From: Castellaniella sp. MT123
Lineage (GTDB): Bacteria > Pseudomonadota > Gammaproteobacteria > Burkholderiales > Burkholderiaceae_B
Direction: 5' to 3'
NCBI RefSeq assembly: GCF_039614765.1
Contig: NZ_CP154879.1
Span: 2,294,001-2,358,000 of the forward strand
Length of the DNA: 64,000 nt
Shown: one piece after another, positions 22,866 to 33,563 of the stretch
Layout: every line of letters begins with the position of its first letter
Numbering within the stretch: the stretch's first letter is position 1
Notes under the pieces: model-generated
What the model saw: only the letters and a program-made list of their open reading frames with translations
Told to the model about the DNA's origin: nothing
The model's database searches: none
Translations under genes and position numbers: made by a program

Positions 22866-24319
22866 TGGATTGGGAAATCGTCATCGGGCTGGAAACCCAC
22901 GCCCAGCTGTCCACACAGTCGAAAATCTTTTCCCGCAGCAGCACGCGGTTCGGTGCCGAGCCCAATACCCAGGCCAACGCCGTGGACATGGCCCTGCCGG
23001 GCTCGCTGCCGGCCATGAACCGGGGCGCGGTCGAACGCGCCATTCGGTTCGGCCTGGCGATCGGCGCCCAGGTGGCACACCGTTCGGTATTCGCCCGGAA
23101 AAACTATTTCTACCCCGACCTGCCGAAAAACTACCAGATCAGTCAGTTCGAGCTGCCTATTGTGATCGGCGGACAGCTGTCCTTCTTCGTGGGCGAACAG
23201 GAACACACGATCAACCTGACCCGCGCCCATCTGGAAGAAGACGCCGGCAAGTCCCTGCATGAACATTTCACGGGCCCACACGGGGAATCCTCCAGCGGCA
23301 TCGACCTGAACCGCGCCGGCACACCACTGCTGGAAATCGTGACCGAGCCCGAAATGCGCTCGGCGGCCGAAGCCGTGGCCTATGCCCGCACCCTGCACGG
23401 CCTGGTGGTCTGGCTGGGCATCTGCGACGGCAACATGCAGGAAGGTTCCTTCCGCTGTGATGCGAATGTCTCGGTGCGCCCACGCGGGCAGGTGGAATTC
23501 GGCACGCGCTGCGAGATCAAGAACCTCAATTCCTTCCGCTTCCTGGAACGCGCGATTCAGTACGAAGTCCGCCGCCAGATCGAACTGATCGAAGACGGCG
23601 GCAAAGTCATACAACAGACGCGCCTGTATGATCCGGACCGGGATGAGACCCGCGCCATGCGCACCAAGGAAGACTCGGACGACTACCGCTACTTCCCCGA
23701 CCCCGACCTGCCCCCGCTGATCGTCTCACCCGAATGGATCGAGCAGGTGCGCGCTGCGATGCCGGAACTGCCCGCCGCCAAGCGGGCCCGCTTCGAATCC
23801 GACCTGGGCCTGAGCGCCTACGATGCGGCCCAGCTGACGCTGCACCGTGCCGTCGCCGATTATTTCGAAACCACCGCGCAGGCCCTGCCGGCCGGTCAGG
23901 CGAAACTGGCTGCCAACTGGATCCTGGGCGAACTGTCCGCGGCGCTGAACCGGGACGGTCTGGAGATCATCCAGTCGCCGGTGCCCCCCGCAAGGCTGGC
24001 GGCATTGATCGCCCGCATCCTGGATGGCACGATTTCCACGAAGATCGCCCGCGACGTGTTCGCGGCCATGTGGGCGGGGGAATCCGGCGGCGATCCCGAC
24101 GCGATCATCGAGGCCAGGGGCCTGCGCCAGATCAGCGACACCGGGGCCATCGAAGCCATGATCGATCAGGTACTGACGGCCAATCCCGCCATCGTCGAGG
24201 AATACCGCGCAGGCAAACAGAAAGCCTTCAATTCGCTGGTGGGTCAGGTTATGAAGGCCGCGCGCGGCAAGGCGAACCCCCAACAGGTCAACGACATCTT
24301 GCTGCGAAAACTCGGCTGA
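22865..24319 (+). CDS. gatB: Aspartyl/glutamyl-tRNA amidotransferase subunit B
   Basis: Subunit that binds the misacylated tRNA and performs kinase/transamidation chemistry. It begins [14 protein letters not shown], with [23 protein letters not shown] and [11 protein letters not shown]-type C-terminal sequence. It has 484 residues with an N-terminal cradle domain and a C-terminal YqeY-like helical tail (about 330-484). Confidence 0.96.
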   Translation: MDWEIVIGLETHAQLSTQSKIFSRSSTRFGAEPNTQANAVDMALPGSLPAMNRGAVERAIRFGLAIGAQVAHRSVFARKNYFYPDLPKNYQISQFELPIVIGGQLSFFVGEQEHTINLTRAHLEEDAGKSLHEHFTGPHGESSSGIDLNRAGTPLLEIVTEPEMRSAAEAVAYARTLHGLVVWLGICDGNMQEGSFRCDANVSVRPRGQVEFGTRCEIKNLNSFRFLERAIQYEVRRQIELIEDGGKVIQQTRLYDPDRDETRAMRTKEDSDDYRYFPDPDLPPLIVSPEWIEQVRAAMPELPAAKRARFESDLGLSAYDAAQLTLHRAVADYFETTAQALPAGQAKLAANWILGELSAALNRDGLEIIQSPVPPARLAALIARILDGTISTKIARDVFAAMWAGESGGDPDAIIEARGLRQISDTGAIEAMIDQVLTANPAIVEEYRAGKQKAFNSLVGQVMKAARGKANPQQVNDILLRKLG

Positions 24320-24367
24320 GACAGACCGCGCCGGGTGCGCCGCATCCGGCCGGCAAGCCCGTCGCCG

Positions 24368-25039
24368 TCAGATACCGTAGCGTTCGCGGTACGCAATGAC
24401 CGCGTCGCGGTGGGCGATCAGTTCCTGGTCGCCATCCAGCAGCCCGATGACATCGGCCAGCGACGCAATGCTGATCACGGGAATCCCGTAGGTCTGTTCC
24501 AGGTCCTGCACGGCGGAATGTTCCGACAGATTGCCCTCCGAGCCCGCGCGTTCCATGCGGTCCATGGCGATCAGCACGGCGGCGGGCTGTGCGCCGGCCG
24601 CGCGGATCATCCCCACGGATTCACGCACGGACGTGCCCGCCGTGACCACGTCGTCGATGATCACGACGCGCCCCGCAAGCGGCGCCCCGACCAGCACACC
24701 ACCCTCGCCATGGTCCTTGGCTTCCTTGCGGTTGAAGGCGAACGGTATGCGGCGCCCCGCCAACACAGGATGTTCAGCCAGAGCCACCGCAGTGGTTGTC
24801 GCCAGTGGGATGCCCTTGTATGCCGGCCCGAACAGCATGTCGAATTCCAGCCCGGAATGCACCAGCGCCTCGGCGTAGAACCTGCCCAATCGCCCCACGC
24901 AGGCCCCGTCGTTGAACAGGCCCGCATTGAAAAAATAGGGGCTCACACGTCCCGACTTGGTTTTGAACTCACCAAAGCGCAACACCCCGTGTTCCAGAGC
25001 GAATCGGATGAAAGCAAGGGCATGCGTGCCGGGCATCAT
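24368..25039 (-). CDS. pyrE: Orotate phosphoribosyltransferase
   Basis: Transfers phosphoribose from PRPP to orotate in UMP synthesis. The PRPP loop [13 protein letters not shown] is present, with [20 protein letters not shown] near the N-terminus. Start: ATG at 25039 gives 223 residues; an upstream in-frame start at 25069 adds ten non-conserved residues. It is convergent with gatB. Confidence 0.93.
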   Translation of the reverse strand: MMPGTHALAFIRFALEHGVLRFGEFKTKSGRVSPYFFNAGLFNDGACVGRLGRFYAEALVHSGLEFDMLFGPAYKGIPLATTTAVALAEHPVLAGRRIPFAFNRKEAKDHGEGGVLVGAPLAGRVVIIDDVVTAGTSVRESVGMIRAAGAQPAAVLIAMDRMERAGSEGNLSEHSAVQDLEQTYGIPVISIASLADVIGLLDGDQELIAHRDAVIAYRERYGI

Positions 25040-25237
25040 GAGAGATCTCGAATTCGGTAAAGCCGCCATTATCCGACATTTCCCATGCCTGGCTCATGTC
25101 GAGCCTGGGAGGCGCATCCATGAGAAAGGATGACAGGCAAGCCGATAATCCATTTTTTTTATACTAAACTGACCTTTGAGGCTTCAAATCAGAAGCAAGT
25201 TGGGTACTTTCACTAATCCTGCGGATCCGCGTTCATC

Positions 25238-26035
25238 ATGCGCCAACCTGTCTACTTCATCTGCCATGGCGGCGGCCCCTGGCCCTGGATGCCCGAAATG
25301 ACGGCTTCCTATGCCGTGCTGACCCAGGCACTGCAGGCAATCCCCGCGACGCTGCCGCAACCGCCCGACGCGATCCTGATGATCTCGGCGCACTGGATCA
25401 CACGCAACGGGGTGCAGGTCGGCAGCCATCCGCAGCCCGGCATGCTCTATGACTACTACGGTTTTCCGTCGCAGACCTACGACATTCATTACCCTGCGCC
25501 GGGATCCCCCCAGGTGGCCGGGCGCGTGCGGTCCCTGCTGACGGACCATCACATCGACATCGCCGAAGATCCCGACCGCGGCTTCGATCACGGCGCTTTT
25601 GTGCCTGCCTACGTCATGTACCCGCAGGCCCGGATTCCCATGGTGCAGCTGTCCATCAATGCCGGCTTCGGCCCGGCCTGGCATCATGCGCTGGGGGCGG
25701 CGCTGCAGCCCTTGCGGGATGAAAACATCCTGATCGTCGGCAGTGGCCTGAGCTTCCACAATCTGCGTCTGTTTGGCCCCGCAGGACGCCAGCCTTCGGC
25801 CCTGTTCGACGCCTGGCTGCATGAAGCGCTGGGCGGGGCGTCCGCCGCCGACCGCCTCAGCCGGCTGGAGCACTGGGCACAGGCCCCTGCGGCACGCATC
25901 GCGCATCCGATGGAAGACCACCTCGTGCCCTTGTTCGTCGCCAGCGGCGCGGCGGGCGACGAGCCGGCCAACCGCTTTCACCACGAAACCCAGGCAGCCG
26001 GCGGGCTCACCATCTCCAGTTATCGGTTCGGGTAA
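25238..26035 (+). CDS. Class III extradiol dioxygenase (DODA/YgiD-like)
   Basis: LigB-family non-haem iron dioxygenase, 265 residues, resembling E. coli YgiD, a 4,5-DOPA extradiol dioxygenase. Likely metal-binding histidines are those of FICHGGGP and ISAHWIT, with others in FDHGAFVP and SGLSFHNL. The physiological substrate is not evident from the neighbours (pyrE, xthA). A strong T-rich tract and an AT-rich stretch lie upstream at 25150-25170. Confidence 0.85.
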   Translation: MRQPVYFICHGGGPWPWMPEMTASYAVLTQALQAIPATLPQPPDAILMISAHWITRNGVQVGSHPQPGMLYDYYGFPSQTYDIHYPAPGSPQVAGRVRSLLTDHHIDIAEDPDRGFDHGAFVPAYVMYPQARIPMVQLSINAGFGPAWHHALGAALQPLRDENILIVGSGLSFHNLRLFGPAGRQPSALFDAWLHEALGGASAADRLSRLEHWAQAPAARIAHPMEDHLVPLFVASGAAGDEPANRFHHETQAAGGLTISSYRFG

Positions 26036-26106
26036 AACTAGGCCTCGCACGAGGCGCAGCCGTCCATGCGGTACAGTCCGACTTTCGACGAATCACCGGA
26101 GCACTC

Positions 26107-26898
26107 GTGCTACGCATCACCACACTGAACGTCAACGGCATCCGCGCGGCCTTTCGCAAAGGGCTGGCGGACTGGCTGAAGAACCAGAATTCCGACATCG
26201 TCTGCCTGCAGGAAATCAAGATCCAGGATACGGATCTGACCGACGAAATGCGTCACCCGGATGGCTACACCGGGCACTTCCACCACGCGGAAAAGAAAGG
26301 CTACAGCGGCGTCGGCCTCTATCTGCGCCAGCCCGCCGACGCCATCACGATCGGCATGGGGTCTCCCGAATTCGACGCCGAAGGCCGCATCCTGCGCGCC
26401 GACTGGCCTGGACTGAGCGTCATCAGCGCCTATCTGCCCTCCGGATCCAGCGGCGACGAACGCCAGACGGCCAAATACCGGTTCCTGGACCTCTACGAAA
26501 CCTGGCTCGAAGGCCTGATGCGGGAACATCGCGACACCGGCCGGGAATTCGTCATCTGCGGCGACTGGAACATCGCCCACCACGAGATCGACCTGAAAAA
26601 CTGGAAGGGCAACCTGAAGAACAGCGGCTTCCTGCCGGAAGAACGCGCCTGGATGACAGCATTGTTTGGCCAGCACGGCTGGGTCGACGTCTATCGACGC
26701 CTGCATCCCGATACGACCGGCGAAGCCTACACGTGGTGGAGCAACCGGGGCCAAGCCTGGGCGAAGAACGTCGGGTGGCGCATCGACTATCACGTCGCGA
26801 CCCCGGGAATCGCCGCGCAGGCGCAAACCGCGACCGTCTACAAGGACGAGCGGTTCAGCGACCACGCGCCATTGACCATCGACTACGCGCGAAATTGA
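26107..26898 (+). CDS. xthA: Exodeoxyribonuclease III
   Basis: AP endonuclease/3' exonuclease of base-excision repair, 263 residues. It contains NVNGIRAAFRKGL, the metal-binding Glu in CLQEIKIQ, the GDWNIAH catalytic motif and the C-terminal SDHAPLTIDY. The start is GTG at 26107, nine codons before the conserved Asn; no ATG is available in frame at the correct place. Confidence 0.94.
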   Translation: MLRITTLNVNGIRAAFRKGLADWLKNQNSDIVCLQEIKIQDTDLTDEMRHPDGYTGHFHHAEKKGYSGVGLYLRQPADAITIGMGSPEFDAEGRILRADWPGLSVISAYLPSGSSGDERQTAKYRFLDLYETWLEGLMREHRDTGREFVICGDWNIAHHEIDLKNWKGNLKNSGFLPEERAWMTALFGQHGWVDVYRRLHPDTTGEAYTWWSNRGQAWAKNVGWRIDYHVATPGIAAQAQTATVYKDERFSDHAPLTIDYARN

Positions 26899-26991
26899 TC
26901 CGGCAATCCATGCTCCAGGCGCATGGATTGCCTTATAATCGGTTGCAATTGTCATACCCGTCGAAACCGAATTCCTGAACAGGAGACCTTG

Positions 26992-27195
26992 ATGTCGAGT
27001 TCCGTTGAGAGCCTGGTGGGCGCCGCGACCGGCCTGCAAAACTACGCCCAGCTGCAAGACAACCAGAACGTGCTGCTGCGCAAGGTCCTGGACAACCAGT
27101 CCAATACCGTCATGAGCCTGATCAATTCGGTGCCCAGCGCACCGCAACTGGCCTCCAGCGGGATGGTGGGCACGCAACTGCACGTCACGGCCTGA
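26992..27195 (+). CDS. YjfB-like putative motility protein
   Basis: A 67-residue protein related to the YjfB family of small putative motility-associated proteins. It shows the helical VLLRKVLDNQSNTVMSLI core followed by a Pro-containing, glycine-rich tail ending in a hydrophobic-His-Val-Thr-Ala stretch. ATG at 26992 has GGAG eight bases upstream; an earlier ATG at 26923 lacks one. It is a single-gene unit closed by a strong terminator. The function is unknown. Confidence 0.65.
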   Translation: MSSSVESLVGAATGLQNYAQLQDNQNVLLRKVLDNQSNTVMSLINSVPSAPQLASSGMVGTQLHVTA

Positions 27196-27241
27196 AAAGC
27201 CCGATCTGCGCCCTACCACCAGGGCGCCACCGACAGACTGT

Positions 27242-27276
27242 AAAAAACCCTGTTTGCGATGCACACAGGGTTTTTT
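27242..27276. terminator. Bidirectional Rho-independent terminator
   Basis: A perfect 12-base inverted repeat, AAAAAACCCTGT (27242-27253) and ACAGGGTTTTTT (27265-27276), with an 11-base loop. It has T runs on both strands and sits between the convergent yjfB-like and bile-acid-symporter genes, so it can serve both. Confidence 0.9.
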
Positions 27277-27279
27277 GCA

Positions 27280-28290
27280 TCAGGCGACTAATTGCCGCCG
27301 TTCGTGTTGTTCGGCCGGCGCGTTGCGCCGATAGTTCTGCGCCAACACCGCGCAGACCATCAGCTGGATCTGATGGAAAATCATCAGCGGCAGCAGCACC
27401 GGCCCGATCGCTCCAGCGCTGAACAGCACGCCCGCCATGGGCACCCCGGTGGCCATGCTCTTTTTCGAACCACAGAAGACGATGGTGATTTCGTCGGCGC
27501 GATTGAAGCCCAATCGCCGGGTGGACCAGGTGTTCAGCACCAGGACGATCGCCAGCAACACGCAACAGGTGACCACCAGCAGCACCAGGGATATGGAATC
27601 CACCTGATGCCAGAGGCCGGCGATCACCGATTCGCTGAACGCCGTGTAGACCACCAGCAGGATCGAACTCTGGTCGACGCTGGTCACCAGTTTGCGATGG
27701 CCATCCATCCAGCGGCCGATGACCGGGCGCAACAGGTGCCCCGCCACGAAGGGCAGGAAGATCTGCTCGCCGATGCGCAGGATCGACTGCAGCAGCGAGT
27801 GGCTGTCCAGCGCGGACGTGTCCGTCCGCAACAACAGCTGAAGCAGCAAGGGCGTGAGGACAATGCCGATGATGCTGGAGGCCGACGCCGCGCACACCGC
27901 TGCAGGCACATTGCCCCGCGCAATCGACGTGAACGCGATCGCCGACTGCACCGTGCCAGGCAGCACGCACAGATACATCACCCCGATATACAGCGGTTCG
28001 CCCAGCAGGGGCACCAGCAGGGGCCGCGCCAGCCACCCCAGGATCGGAAAGAGCACGAAGGTCCAGATGAAAATCAACCCATGAAGCCGCCAGTGGGTAG
28101 CCCCGGCAATGATGGCCTCGCGCGAGAGTTTGGCACCGTGCAGAAAGAACAGCAGCGCGATGGCCGCCGCCGTCAGTCTTTCGAAAAACACCGCACCCTG
28201 CCCGTGGGCCGGCAACACCGTCGCGGCTGTGACGACGGCAATCAGGATCAGCGTGAATCGATCCAGCAGCAAATGCAATTTCGACATCAT
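27280..28290 (-). CDS. Bile acid:sodium symporter family transporter
   Basis: Ten-helix inner-membrane transporter of 336 residues in the BASS/SBF superfamily, closest in pattern to YfeH-like members. Family marks are LPGTVQSAIAFTSIARGN and VFCGSKKSMATGVPMA, the two unwound-helix ion/substrate sites. The substrate is unknown; it is not necessarily a bile acid. It lies 18 bases after ampG on the same strand, so it may be co-transcribed. Confidence 0.85.
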   Translation of the reverse strand: MMSKLHLLLDRFTLILIAVVTAATVLPAHGQGAVFFERLTAAAIALLFFLHGAKLSREAIIAGATHWRLHGLIFIWTFVLFPILGWLARPLLVPLLGEPLYIGVMYLCVLPGTVQSAIAFTSIARGNVPAAVCAASASSIIGIVLTPLLLQLLLRTDTSALDSHSLLQSILRIGEQIFLPFVAGHLLRPVIGRWMDGHRKLVTSVDQSSILLVVYTAFSESVIAGLWHQVDSISLVLLVVTCCVLLAIVLVLNTWSTRRLGFNRADEITIVFCGSKKSMATGVPMAGVLFSAGAIGPVLLPLMIFHQIQLMVCAVLAQNYRRNAPAEQHERRQLVA

Positions 28291-28308
28291 GAAGGGACAG
28301 ACCTCAGG

Positions 28309-29556
28309 TCAGGCAGCCTGATCCACATCCAGGCCGCGGATCAGGCTGCGTTTCGCCCACAGCAAAACCAGGCCGGGCAGCGCGATCAGCACAGTCAGCA
28401 TGAAAAAAACCGGCCAGTCGAAACGGTCGACGAGCACGGGTGTCAGAGGGCCGGCCAGGTACGTGCGGCCCACCGCCGACAAAGCCGACAGCAGGGCGAA
28501 CTGGGTCGCGGAAAACTGCTGGCGGCACAGCGCCATCAGCAGCGCGACGAACGCCGCCGTCCCCAGGCCGCCGCAGAGATTTTCAACGGCTACCACCAGC
28601 GCCATCCCGTACAGGTGCGGCGGGGTCACCGCCAGCATCCAGTAGCCCAGATTGGAAACCGCCTGCAGCACGCCAAACGCCATCAATGACCGATACAAGC
28701 CCAGGCGCGTCATCAGGCCGCCGCCCGCCAGCGCACCGATGATCGTTGCGACCAGGCCGAAGACCTTGTTGACCATACCGACCTCGGTCACGTCGAACCC
28801 GGCCCCCCGGATGAGGAAGGTCGTGGACAGCGCGCCCGCGAAGGCATCGCCCAGCTTGTAGAGCACAATCAGCAGCAGGATGGTCCAGGCGCCTGGCCGG
28901 CTGAAGAATTCCCGCAGCGGCTCGACCACGGCATGCTCGAGGCTGCGCGGAGCCTGCGCGACGTGTTCGGGTTCCGGTGCCCACAAGGTCGCAAGCGACG
29001 CCAGCATCATCAGGCCGCCCATCAGGAAATACATGTTTCCCCAACCGAGCCATTGATCCGCCAGAATCAGCGCCAGACCACCCGACACCACCATGGCCAG
29101 CCGGTATCCCATGACCTTCAGGGCAGCACCGGCGGCACGCTCCTCGTGACGCAGCACGTCCGTGCTGTAGGCGTCGAAGGCGATATCCTGCGTGGACGAG
29201 AGGAAGGCCACCCAGACCGCCAGCAGCGCCAGCGACTGCAGCTGCGACCCCGGCGAAAACAGGCCCATGGCGGCGATCGAGGCAGCCAGCAACCATTGCG
29301 TCAGCAGCATCCAGCCGCGCCTTCGGCCCAGCCAGGGAGGCGCGAACCGGTCCACCAGCGGCGCCCAAAGGAACTTCAGGGTATAGGCCGTGCCGGCCAG
29401 GGTCAGAAAGCCGATGCTCTGCAGCGAGACCTGTTCGACGGTTGCCCAGGCCTGTAAGGTACCCGAGGTCAGCGCCAGCGGCAGACCGCTGGCAAACCCC
29501 AGCACCAGCAGAGGCGACACGCGTCGCCCGCCATAGACGCGCCAGCCATCGGTCAT
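28309..29556 (-). CDS. ampG: MFS muropeptide permease AmpG
   Basis: Major-facilitator transporter of 415 residues with 12 predicted helices. The AmpG pattern is clear: LVLGFASGLPLALTSGTLQAW-like first helix, LSSTQDIAFDAYSTDVL loop and YKLGDAFAGALSTTFL. AmpG imports anhydro-muropeptides for wall recycling. ATG at 29556 overlaps the metW stop (ATGA); the longer frame contains unrelated residues. It is shorter than E. coli AmpG (491) because it lacks the C-terminal extra helices. Confidence 0.88.
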   Translation of the reverse strand: MTDGWRVYGGRRVSPLLVLGFASGLPLALTSGTLQAWATVEQVSLQSIGFLTLAGTAYTLKFLWAPLVDRFAPPWLGRRRGWMLLTQWLLAASIAAMGLFSPGSQLQSLALLAVWVAFLSSTQDIAFDAYSTDVLRHEERAAGAALKVMGYRLAMVVSGGLALILADQWLGWGNMYFLMGGLMMLASLATLWAPEPEHVAQAPRSLEHAVVEPLREFFSRPGAWTILLLIVLYKLGDAFAGALSTTFLIRGAGFDVTEVGMVNKVFGLVATIIGALAGGGLMTRLGLYRSLMAFGVLQAVSNLGYWMLAVTPPHLYGMALVVAVENLCGGLGTAAFVALLMALCRQQFSATQFALLSALSAVGRTYLAGPLTPVLVDRFDWPVFFMLTVLIALPGLVLLWAKRSLIRGLDVDQAA

Positions 29557-30212
29557 GTGCGCCGACCCATAGGCGACTGGAAACGATAGACCGCCAGCAT
29601 GCTGCGCCACCCCCGCAACCAGTGAATCTCGGCATCCCCCCGGAAGGTGGCCAGATGGGTGATGCGCAGGCCCAGCTGCGCCGCCAGCGACTGGAAGTCC
29701 CGCAGCGTACAGAGATGGATATTGGGCGTGTTGTACCATTGGTACGGCATCTGGTCATTGACCGGCATGCGCCCGCGCAGGATCGACCAGCCATGCGGCC
29801 AATAGCCGAAATTGGGGAACGATACGATGCCATAGCGCGCAACCCGGGCCATTTCCCGCAGGATGTGTTCCGTGTGGTGCATGGACTGCAGCGTCTGCGA
29901 CAGCACGACCGTGTCGAACTGCTGATCGTCGAACAGCGCCAGGCCTTCTTCCAGGTTCTGCTGGATGACCCTCACCCCGCGACGCACGGCCGCGATCACC
30001 CGGTCATCGTCCAGCTCGACGCCGGCACCGCGCACCTGACGCGTACGCTGCAGATAGGACAGCAGATGCCCCTCGGCGCAGCCCAGGTCCAGCACCCGGC
30101 TGCCGGGCTCGATCCATTGGGCGATGCGCAGCAGGTCGATGCGCGGGGTGACCTCCGCGGGATCGCCCGATCCGGGCTGGGGACGGGTATCGCTCACAGC
30201 AGCCTGATTCAT
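29553..30212 (-). CDS. metW: Methionine biosynthesis protein MetW
   Basis: SAM-dependent-methyltransferase-like protein of 219 residues with the binding motif [15 protein letters not shown]. It is the classic partner of MetX in proteobacteria; MetX/MetW pairs have been linked to homoserine O-succinyl- rather than acetyltransferase activity. It starts four bases inside the metX stop, confirming a metX-metW unit. Confidence 0.93.
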   Translation of the reverse strand: MNQAAVSDTRPQPGSGDPAEVTPRIDLLRIAQWIEPGSRVLDLGCAEGHLLSYLQRTRQVRGAGVELDDDRVIAAVRRGVRVIQQNLEEGLALFDDQQFDTVVLSQTLQSMHHTEHILREMARVARYGIVSFPNFGYWPHGWSILRGRMPVNDQMPYQWYNTPNIHLCTLRDFQSLAAQLGLRITHLATFRGDAEIHWLRGWRSMLAVYRFQSPMGRRT

Positions 30213-31453
30213 GCCAGCACCCCCGTCGTCCGGCTGCGTTCGCCCAGGTCCAGGCGCCGTGCGATCTGGTCGTAATACCCCTGCACGATCGCGTGATAGC
30301 GCACATCGCCCAGCAGGAACGCGTCATGGCCGTGAGGCGCATCGATCTCGGCGTAGGTGACCTCGCGCTGGTTCTTCAACAGCGCCCGGACGATTTCGCG
30401 GGAATGTTCCGGCGCGAAGCGCCAGTCGGTCGAGAACGACACCAGCAGGAAGCGCGCCTGCGCCGGGGATAGCGCCTGGGCCAGATCCCCGCCATGCGCG
30501 CGCGCCGGATCGAAATAGTCTAGGGCGCGGGTCAGCAGCAGATAGGTATTGGCATCGAAATAGCGGGAAAATTTTTCGCCCTGGTGGCGCAGATAGGACT
30601 CGACCTCGAATTCAACGTCGTAGTTGTAGTGATAATCGCCATCGGGCCCGGGAGCCTGTTGAGCGCGCCCGAATTTGGCGGCCATGACCTCGTCGGACTG
30701 ATAGGTAATGTGGCCCACCATGCGCGCCACCGAAAGACCGTGGGTGGGGACGACGCCATGGGCATAGTAGTCCCCATCGCGGAAATCCGGATCGGTCAGG
30801 ATGGCCCGGCGCGCGACCTCGTTGAATGCGATGTTCTGCGCGGTCAGACGAGCCGTGCTGGCCACGACGATGCAGTCGCCGACCCGCTCCGGGCAGGTGA
30901 TCGCCCAGCTGAGCGCCTGCATGCCGCCCAGGGACCCGCCCATCACTGCCGCCAGCCGTTCGATACCAAAATGGTCGGCCACTCGCGCCTGCGCCCGTAC
31001 CCAGTCCTCGACGGTCAGCAAGGGAAAGGCCGCGCCCCAGGGTTTACCGGTGTCGGGATTGATCGAGGTCGGCCCGGTGGAACCGAAACACGACCCCAGA
31101 TTGTTGATGCCGATCACGAAAAACCGGTCGGTATCGACGGCTTTGCCAGGCCCCACCATGTTGTCCCACCAGCCGATCTGGTCCGGATGTTCGGCGTCCA
31201 TGCCGGCGACGTGGTGCGACGCATTCAGCGCATGGCACACGAGCACCGCATTGCTGCGCTGCGCATTGAGTGTCCCATAGGTTTCCACCGCCAGCGTATA
31301 GGACGAAATCACCTGCCCGCTGGAAAGCGTCAGGGGTTCATCGAACGACAGAAACCGGGGGGAGACATATCCGACGCTGCCGGTAGGCACCGGTGGATGC
31401 GCCGGGTCGGCATGGGCCGCGGCGGAGTCAGGCGAAATGGCAATGGCGGTCAT
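30209..31453 (-). CDS. metX: Homoserine O-acyltransferase MetX
   Basis: Alpha/beta-hydrolase-fold enzyme that acylates homoserine, the first committed step of methionine synthesis. The nucleophile lies in [14 protein letters not shown], the GTSGP-like ligand loop in [14 protein letters not shown], and the catalytic His in [10 protein letters not shown]. It has 414 residues. Given the adjoining metW, the acyl donor is probably succinyl-CoA (inference from family studies). I see no SAM riboswitch in its leader. Confidence 0.95.
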   Translation of the reverse strand: MTAIAISPDSAAAHADPAHPPVPTGSVGYVSPRFLSFDEPLTLSSGQVISSYTLAVETYGTLNAQRSNAVLVCHALNASHHVAGMDAEHPDQIGWWDNMVGPGKAVDTDRFFVIGINNLGSCFGSTGPTSINPDTGKPWGAAFPLLTVEDWVRAQARVADHFGIERLAAVMGGSLGGMQALSWAITCPERVGDCIVVASTARLTAQNIAFNEVARRAILTDPDFRDGDYYAHGVVPTHGLSVARMVGHITYQSDEVMAAKFGRAQQAPGPDGDYHYNYDVEFEVESYLRHQGEKFSRYFDANTYLLLTRALDYFDPARAHGGDLAQALSPAQARFLLVSFSTDWRFAPEHSREIVRALLKNQREVTYAEIDAPHGHDAFLLGDVRYHAIVQGYYDQIARRLDLGERSRTTGVLA

Positions 31454-31723
31454 CAGGACCTCTTTAGCTGGATTTATGGGGCGCCCGCAAGCGGATCAAG
31501 CAAATCGGCGCCAAGTCGAGAATCATTCTAGCACCTCGCCTCGTGCCCGATGACCTGCTTTTGGTTCGCCGCTCCCGGGTCATCCGCCTTCACCGTCCTT
31601 TGAGCCAGGTCATCCATCCGGACAAAATCGTCCCGCGAAGGCGCCATTCATTTTTACACCTTGTGATACATTTGCTGACGTATGCGCGCAGTAGCCAATA
31701 ACAAAGCCTCACCGGGGAAGAAC

Positions 31724-31951
31724 ATGACAAAACTGACCGCTCGCGAGCACGACTGCCTGTATTGGGCCGCCCAGGGCAAGACCAGCTGGGAGATGGGCCG
31801 GATCCTGGGCATTACGGAACGCACCGCGAATTTCCACATTGCCAACCTGTGCGACAAGCTGGGGGTCCGCACCCGCCAGGCGGCCATCACCACGGCGATC
31901 CAGCGCGATTTGCTGGACCTCACCGGCGTCGCCAGCGGGCACCGGGTATGA
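31724..31951 (+). CDS. Solo LuxR-type helix-turn-helix protein
   Basis: A 75-residue protein that is almost entirely a GerE/LuxR DNA-binding domain (LTAREHDCLYWAAQGKTSWE, then NFHIANLCDKLGVRTRQAA). No autoinducer or receiver domain precedes it. ATG at 31724 follows GGGGAAG; an alternative ATG at 31682 adds 14 residues. It is either an orphan regulator or a surviving 3' fragment of a longer LuxR gene; the absence of homologous coding sequence upstream favours the former. Confidence 0.7.
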   Translation: MTKLTAREHDCLYWAAQGKTSWEMGRILGITERTANFHIANLCDKLGVRTRQAAITTAIQRDLLDLTGVASGHRV

Positions 31952-31995
31952 GCAGCTAAAATCGGTCTATTCAGACCAACCCGGTACCCATTATC

Positions 31996-33555
31996 ATGAG
32001 CCTGGCCTCCGAGCGGCGCGCCTACCTGGCGAGCCATCCCGACCTGTTGCGCAACATCCTGCGCGGCATCGAAAAAGAGGGTCTGCGAGTCGATGCGACC
32101 GGCGCGCTGGTCGATACCCCCCACCCCATCGCACTGGGGTCGGCCCTGACCAACGGGCACATCACCACGGATTATTCCGAATCGTTGCTGGAACTCATCA
32201 CCAGCCCGATCAGCACCCCGGCCGCCCTGATCCAGGAACTCACGGACATCCATACCTTTGTCTCGCTGCGCAACCCGGGCGAGGCCATCTGGAACCAGTC
32301 CATGCCAGCGCACCTGCCCCCCGAGGCGGAGATCCCGGTCGCCTGGTATGGCACGTCGAACACGGGCATGCTCAAACACGTCTATCGCCTGGGCCTGGCC
32401 TGGCGCTACGGCAAGGTCATGCAATGCATCGCCGGCGTGCATTACAACTTCTCCCTGCCCGAAGCCGCATGGGACGGCCTGGCATCCGGCGAATCCTCGA
32501 AAGAACGGCGCAACACCGGCTACATGGCGCTGATCCGCAATTTCATCCGCCATTCATGGCTGCTGATGTATCTGTTTGGCTCCTCGCCGGCCGTCTCCCG
32601 CAGCTTTCTGCAGCATGTCGGCCTCGAGGACCAGCTGACACGGCTGAGCCCCGACACCTATTGCCTGCCCTGGGCCACCAGCCTGCGCATGAGCGATCTG
32701 GGCTACAAAAACCCGACCCAGTCCGATCTGCATCTTTGCTACAACGACCTGGACACGTTCACGGCGCGCATCCATACCGCGGTCACCACGCCCTGGCCTG
32801 CCTACGAAGCGATCGGCACCCACCGCGACGGCAAACGCATCCAGCTGAACACCAACATCCTGCAGATCGAGAACGAGTACTACGCCACAATCCGGCCCAA
32901 ACAGACGGCCGGGCGCTGCGAGCGCCCCAACACGATCCTGCGCCAGCGCGGCATCCAGTACATCGAAGTCCGCTGTATGGACATCGACCCCTGGGCCCCG
33001 GCCGGCATCAGGATCGAAACCAGCCGGTTCCTGGATGCTTTCCTGCTGTTCTGCGCCCTCGAGGACAGCCCGCTGTTTCCACCCCCCGGCACCTGCCAGG
33101 AAAGCCAGGCGAATTTCGCCCTGGTGGCGCGCGAGGGCCGTCGTCCCGGCCTGGTGCTGCAACAGGACGGGCAGCCGATCGAACTGCGCGACTGGGCGCG
33201 GCAGGTCCTGGATCGCATCGCCCCTTACGCGGAACTGCTGGACACCCATACCGACGATCACCGGCACACGGCGGCCCTGGCGCAACAGCACGGCAAGGTA
33301 CAGGATCCGGACAACACACCCTCCGCCCGTCTGCTGGCCGAACTGCGCGACAGCGGGCAGGAATTCCATGACTGGACCCTGGCACAAAGCCAGGCCCACT
33401 GGAAGGCCTTGCGCGAGCGCGGCCTGCCCGCCGGCACCCTGGCCGCGTACGACCAGGCTGCGCGCGACTCCATCGCCGAACAGGCCGCCCTCGAAGCATC
33501 CGACAAGGAAAGCTTCGAGGATTATGTGACACGGTTTCATGCGGCGCTGAAATGA
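31996..33555 (+). CDS. gshA: Glutamate-cysteine ligase GshA
   Basis: First enzyme of glutathione synthesis, joining glutamate and cysteine with ATP. It is an E. coli-type GshA of 519 residues. The N-terminal GIEKEGLRV motif and TDYSESLLELIT are followed by the substrate region YIEVRCMDIDPW. It is separated from the downstream LOG gene by eight bases. Confidence 0.95.
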   Translation: MSLASERRAYLASHPDLLRNILRGIEKEGLRVDATGALVDTPHPIALGSALTNGHITTDYSESLLELITSPISTPAALIQELTDIHTFVSLRNPGEAIWNQSMPAHLPPEAEIPVAWYGTSNTGMLKHVYRLGLAWRYGKVMQCIAGVHYNFSLPEAAWDGLASGESSKERRNTGYMALIRNFIRHSWLLMYLFGSSPAVSRSFLQHVGLEDQLTRLSPDTYCLPWATSLRMSDLGYKNPTQSDLHLCYNDLDTFTARIHTAVTTPWPAYEAIGTHRDGKRIQLNTNILQIENEYYATIRPKQTAGRCERPNTILRQRGIQYIEVRCMDIDPWAPAGIRIETSRFLDAFLLFCALEDSPLFPPPGTCQESQANFALVAREGRRPGLVLQQDGQPIELRDWARQVLDRIAPYAELLDTHTDDHRHTAALAQQHGKVQDPDNTPSARLLAELRDSGQEFHDWTLAQSQAHWKALRERGLPAGTLAAYDQAARDSIAEQAALEASDKESFEDYVTRFHAALK

Positions 33556-33563
33556 GGCCATCC

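Noticed and set aside
31454-31681. A SAM-responsive riboswitch upstream of metX
   Set aside because: I looked for conserved SAM aptamer features in the metX leader and saw none.
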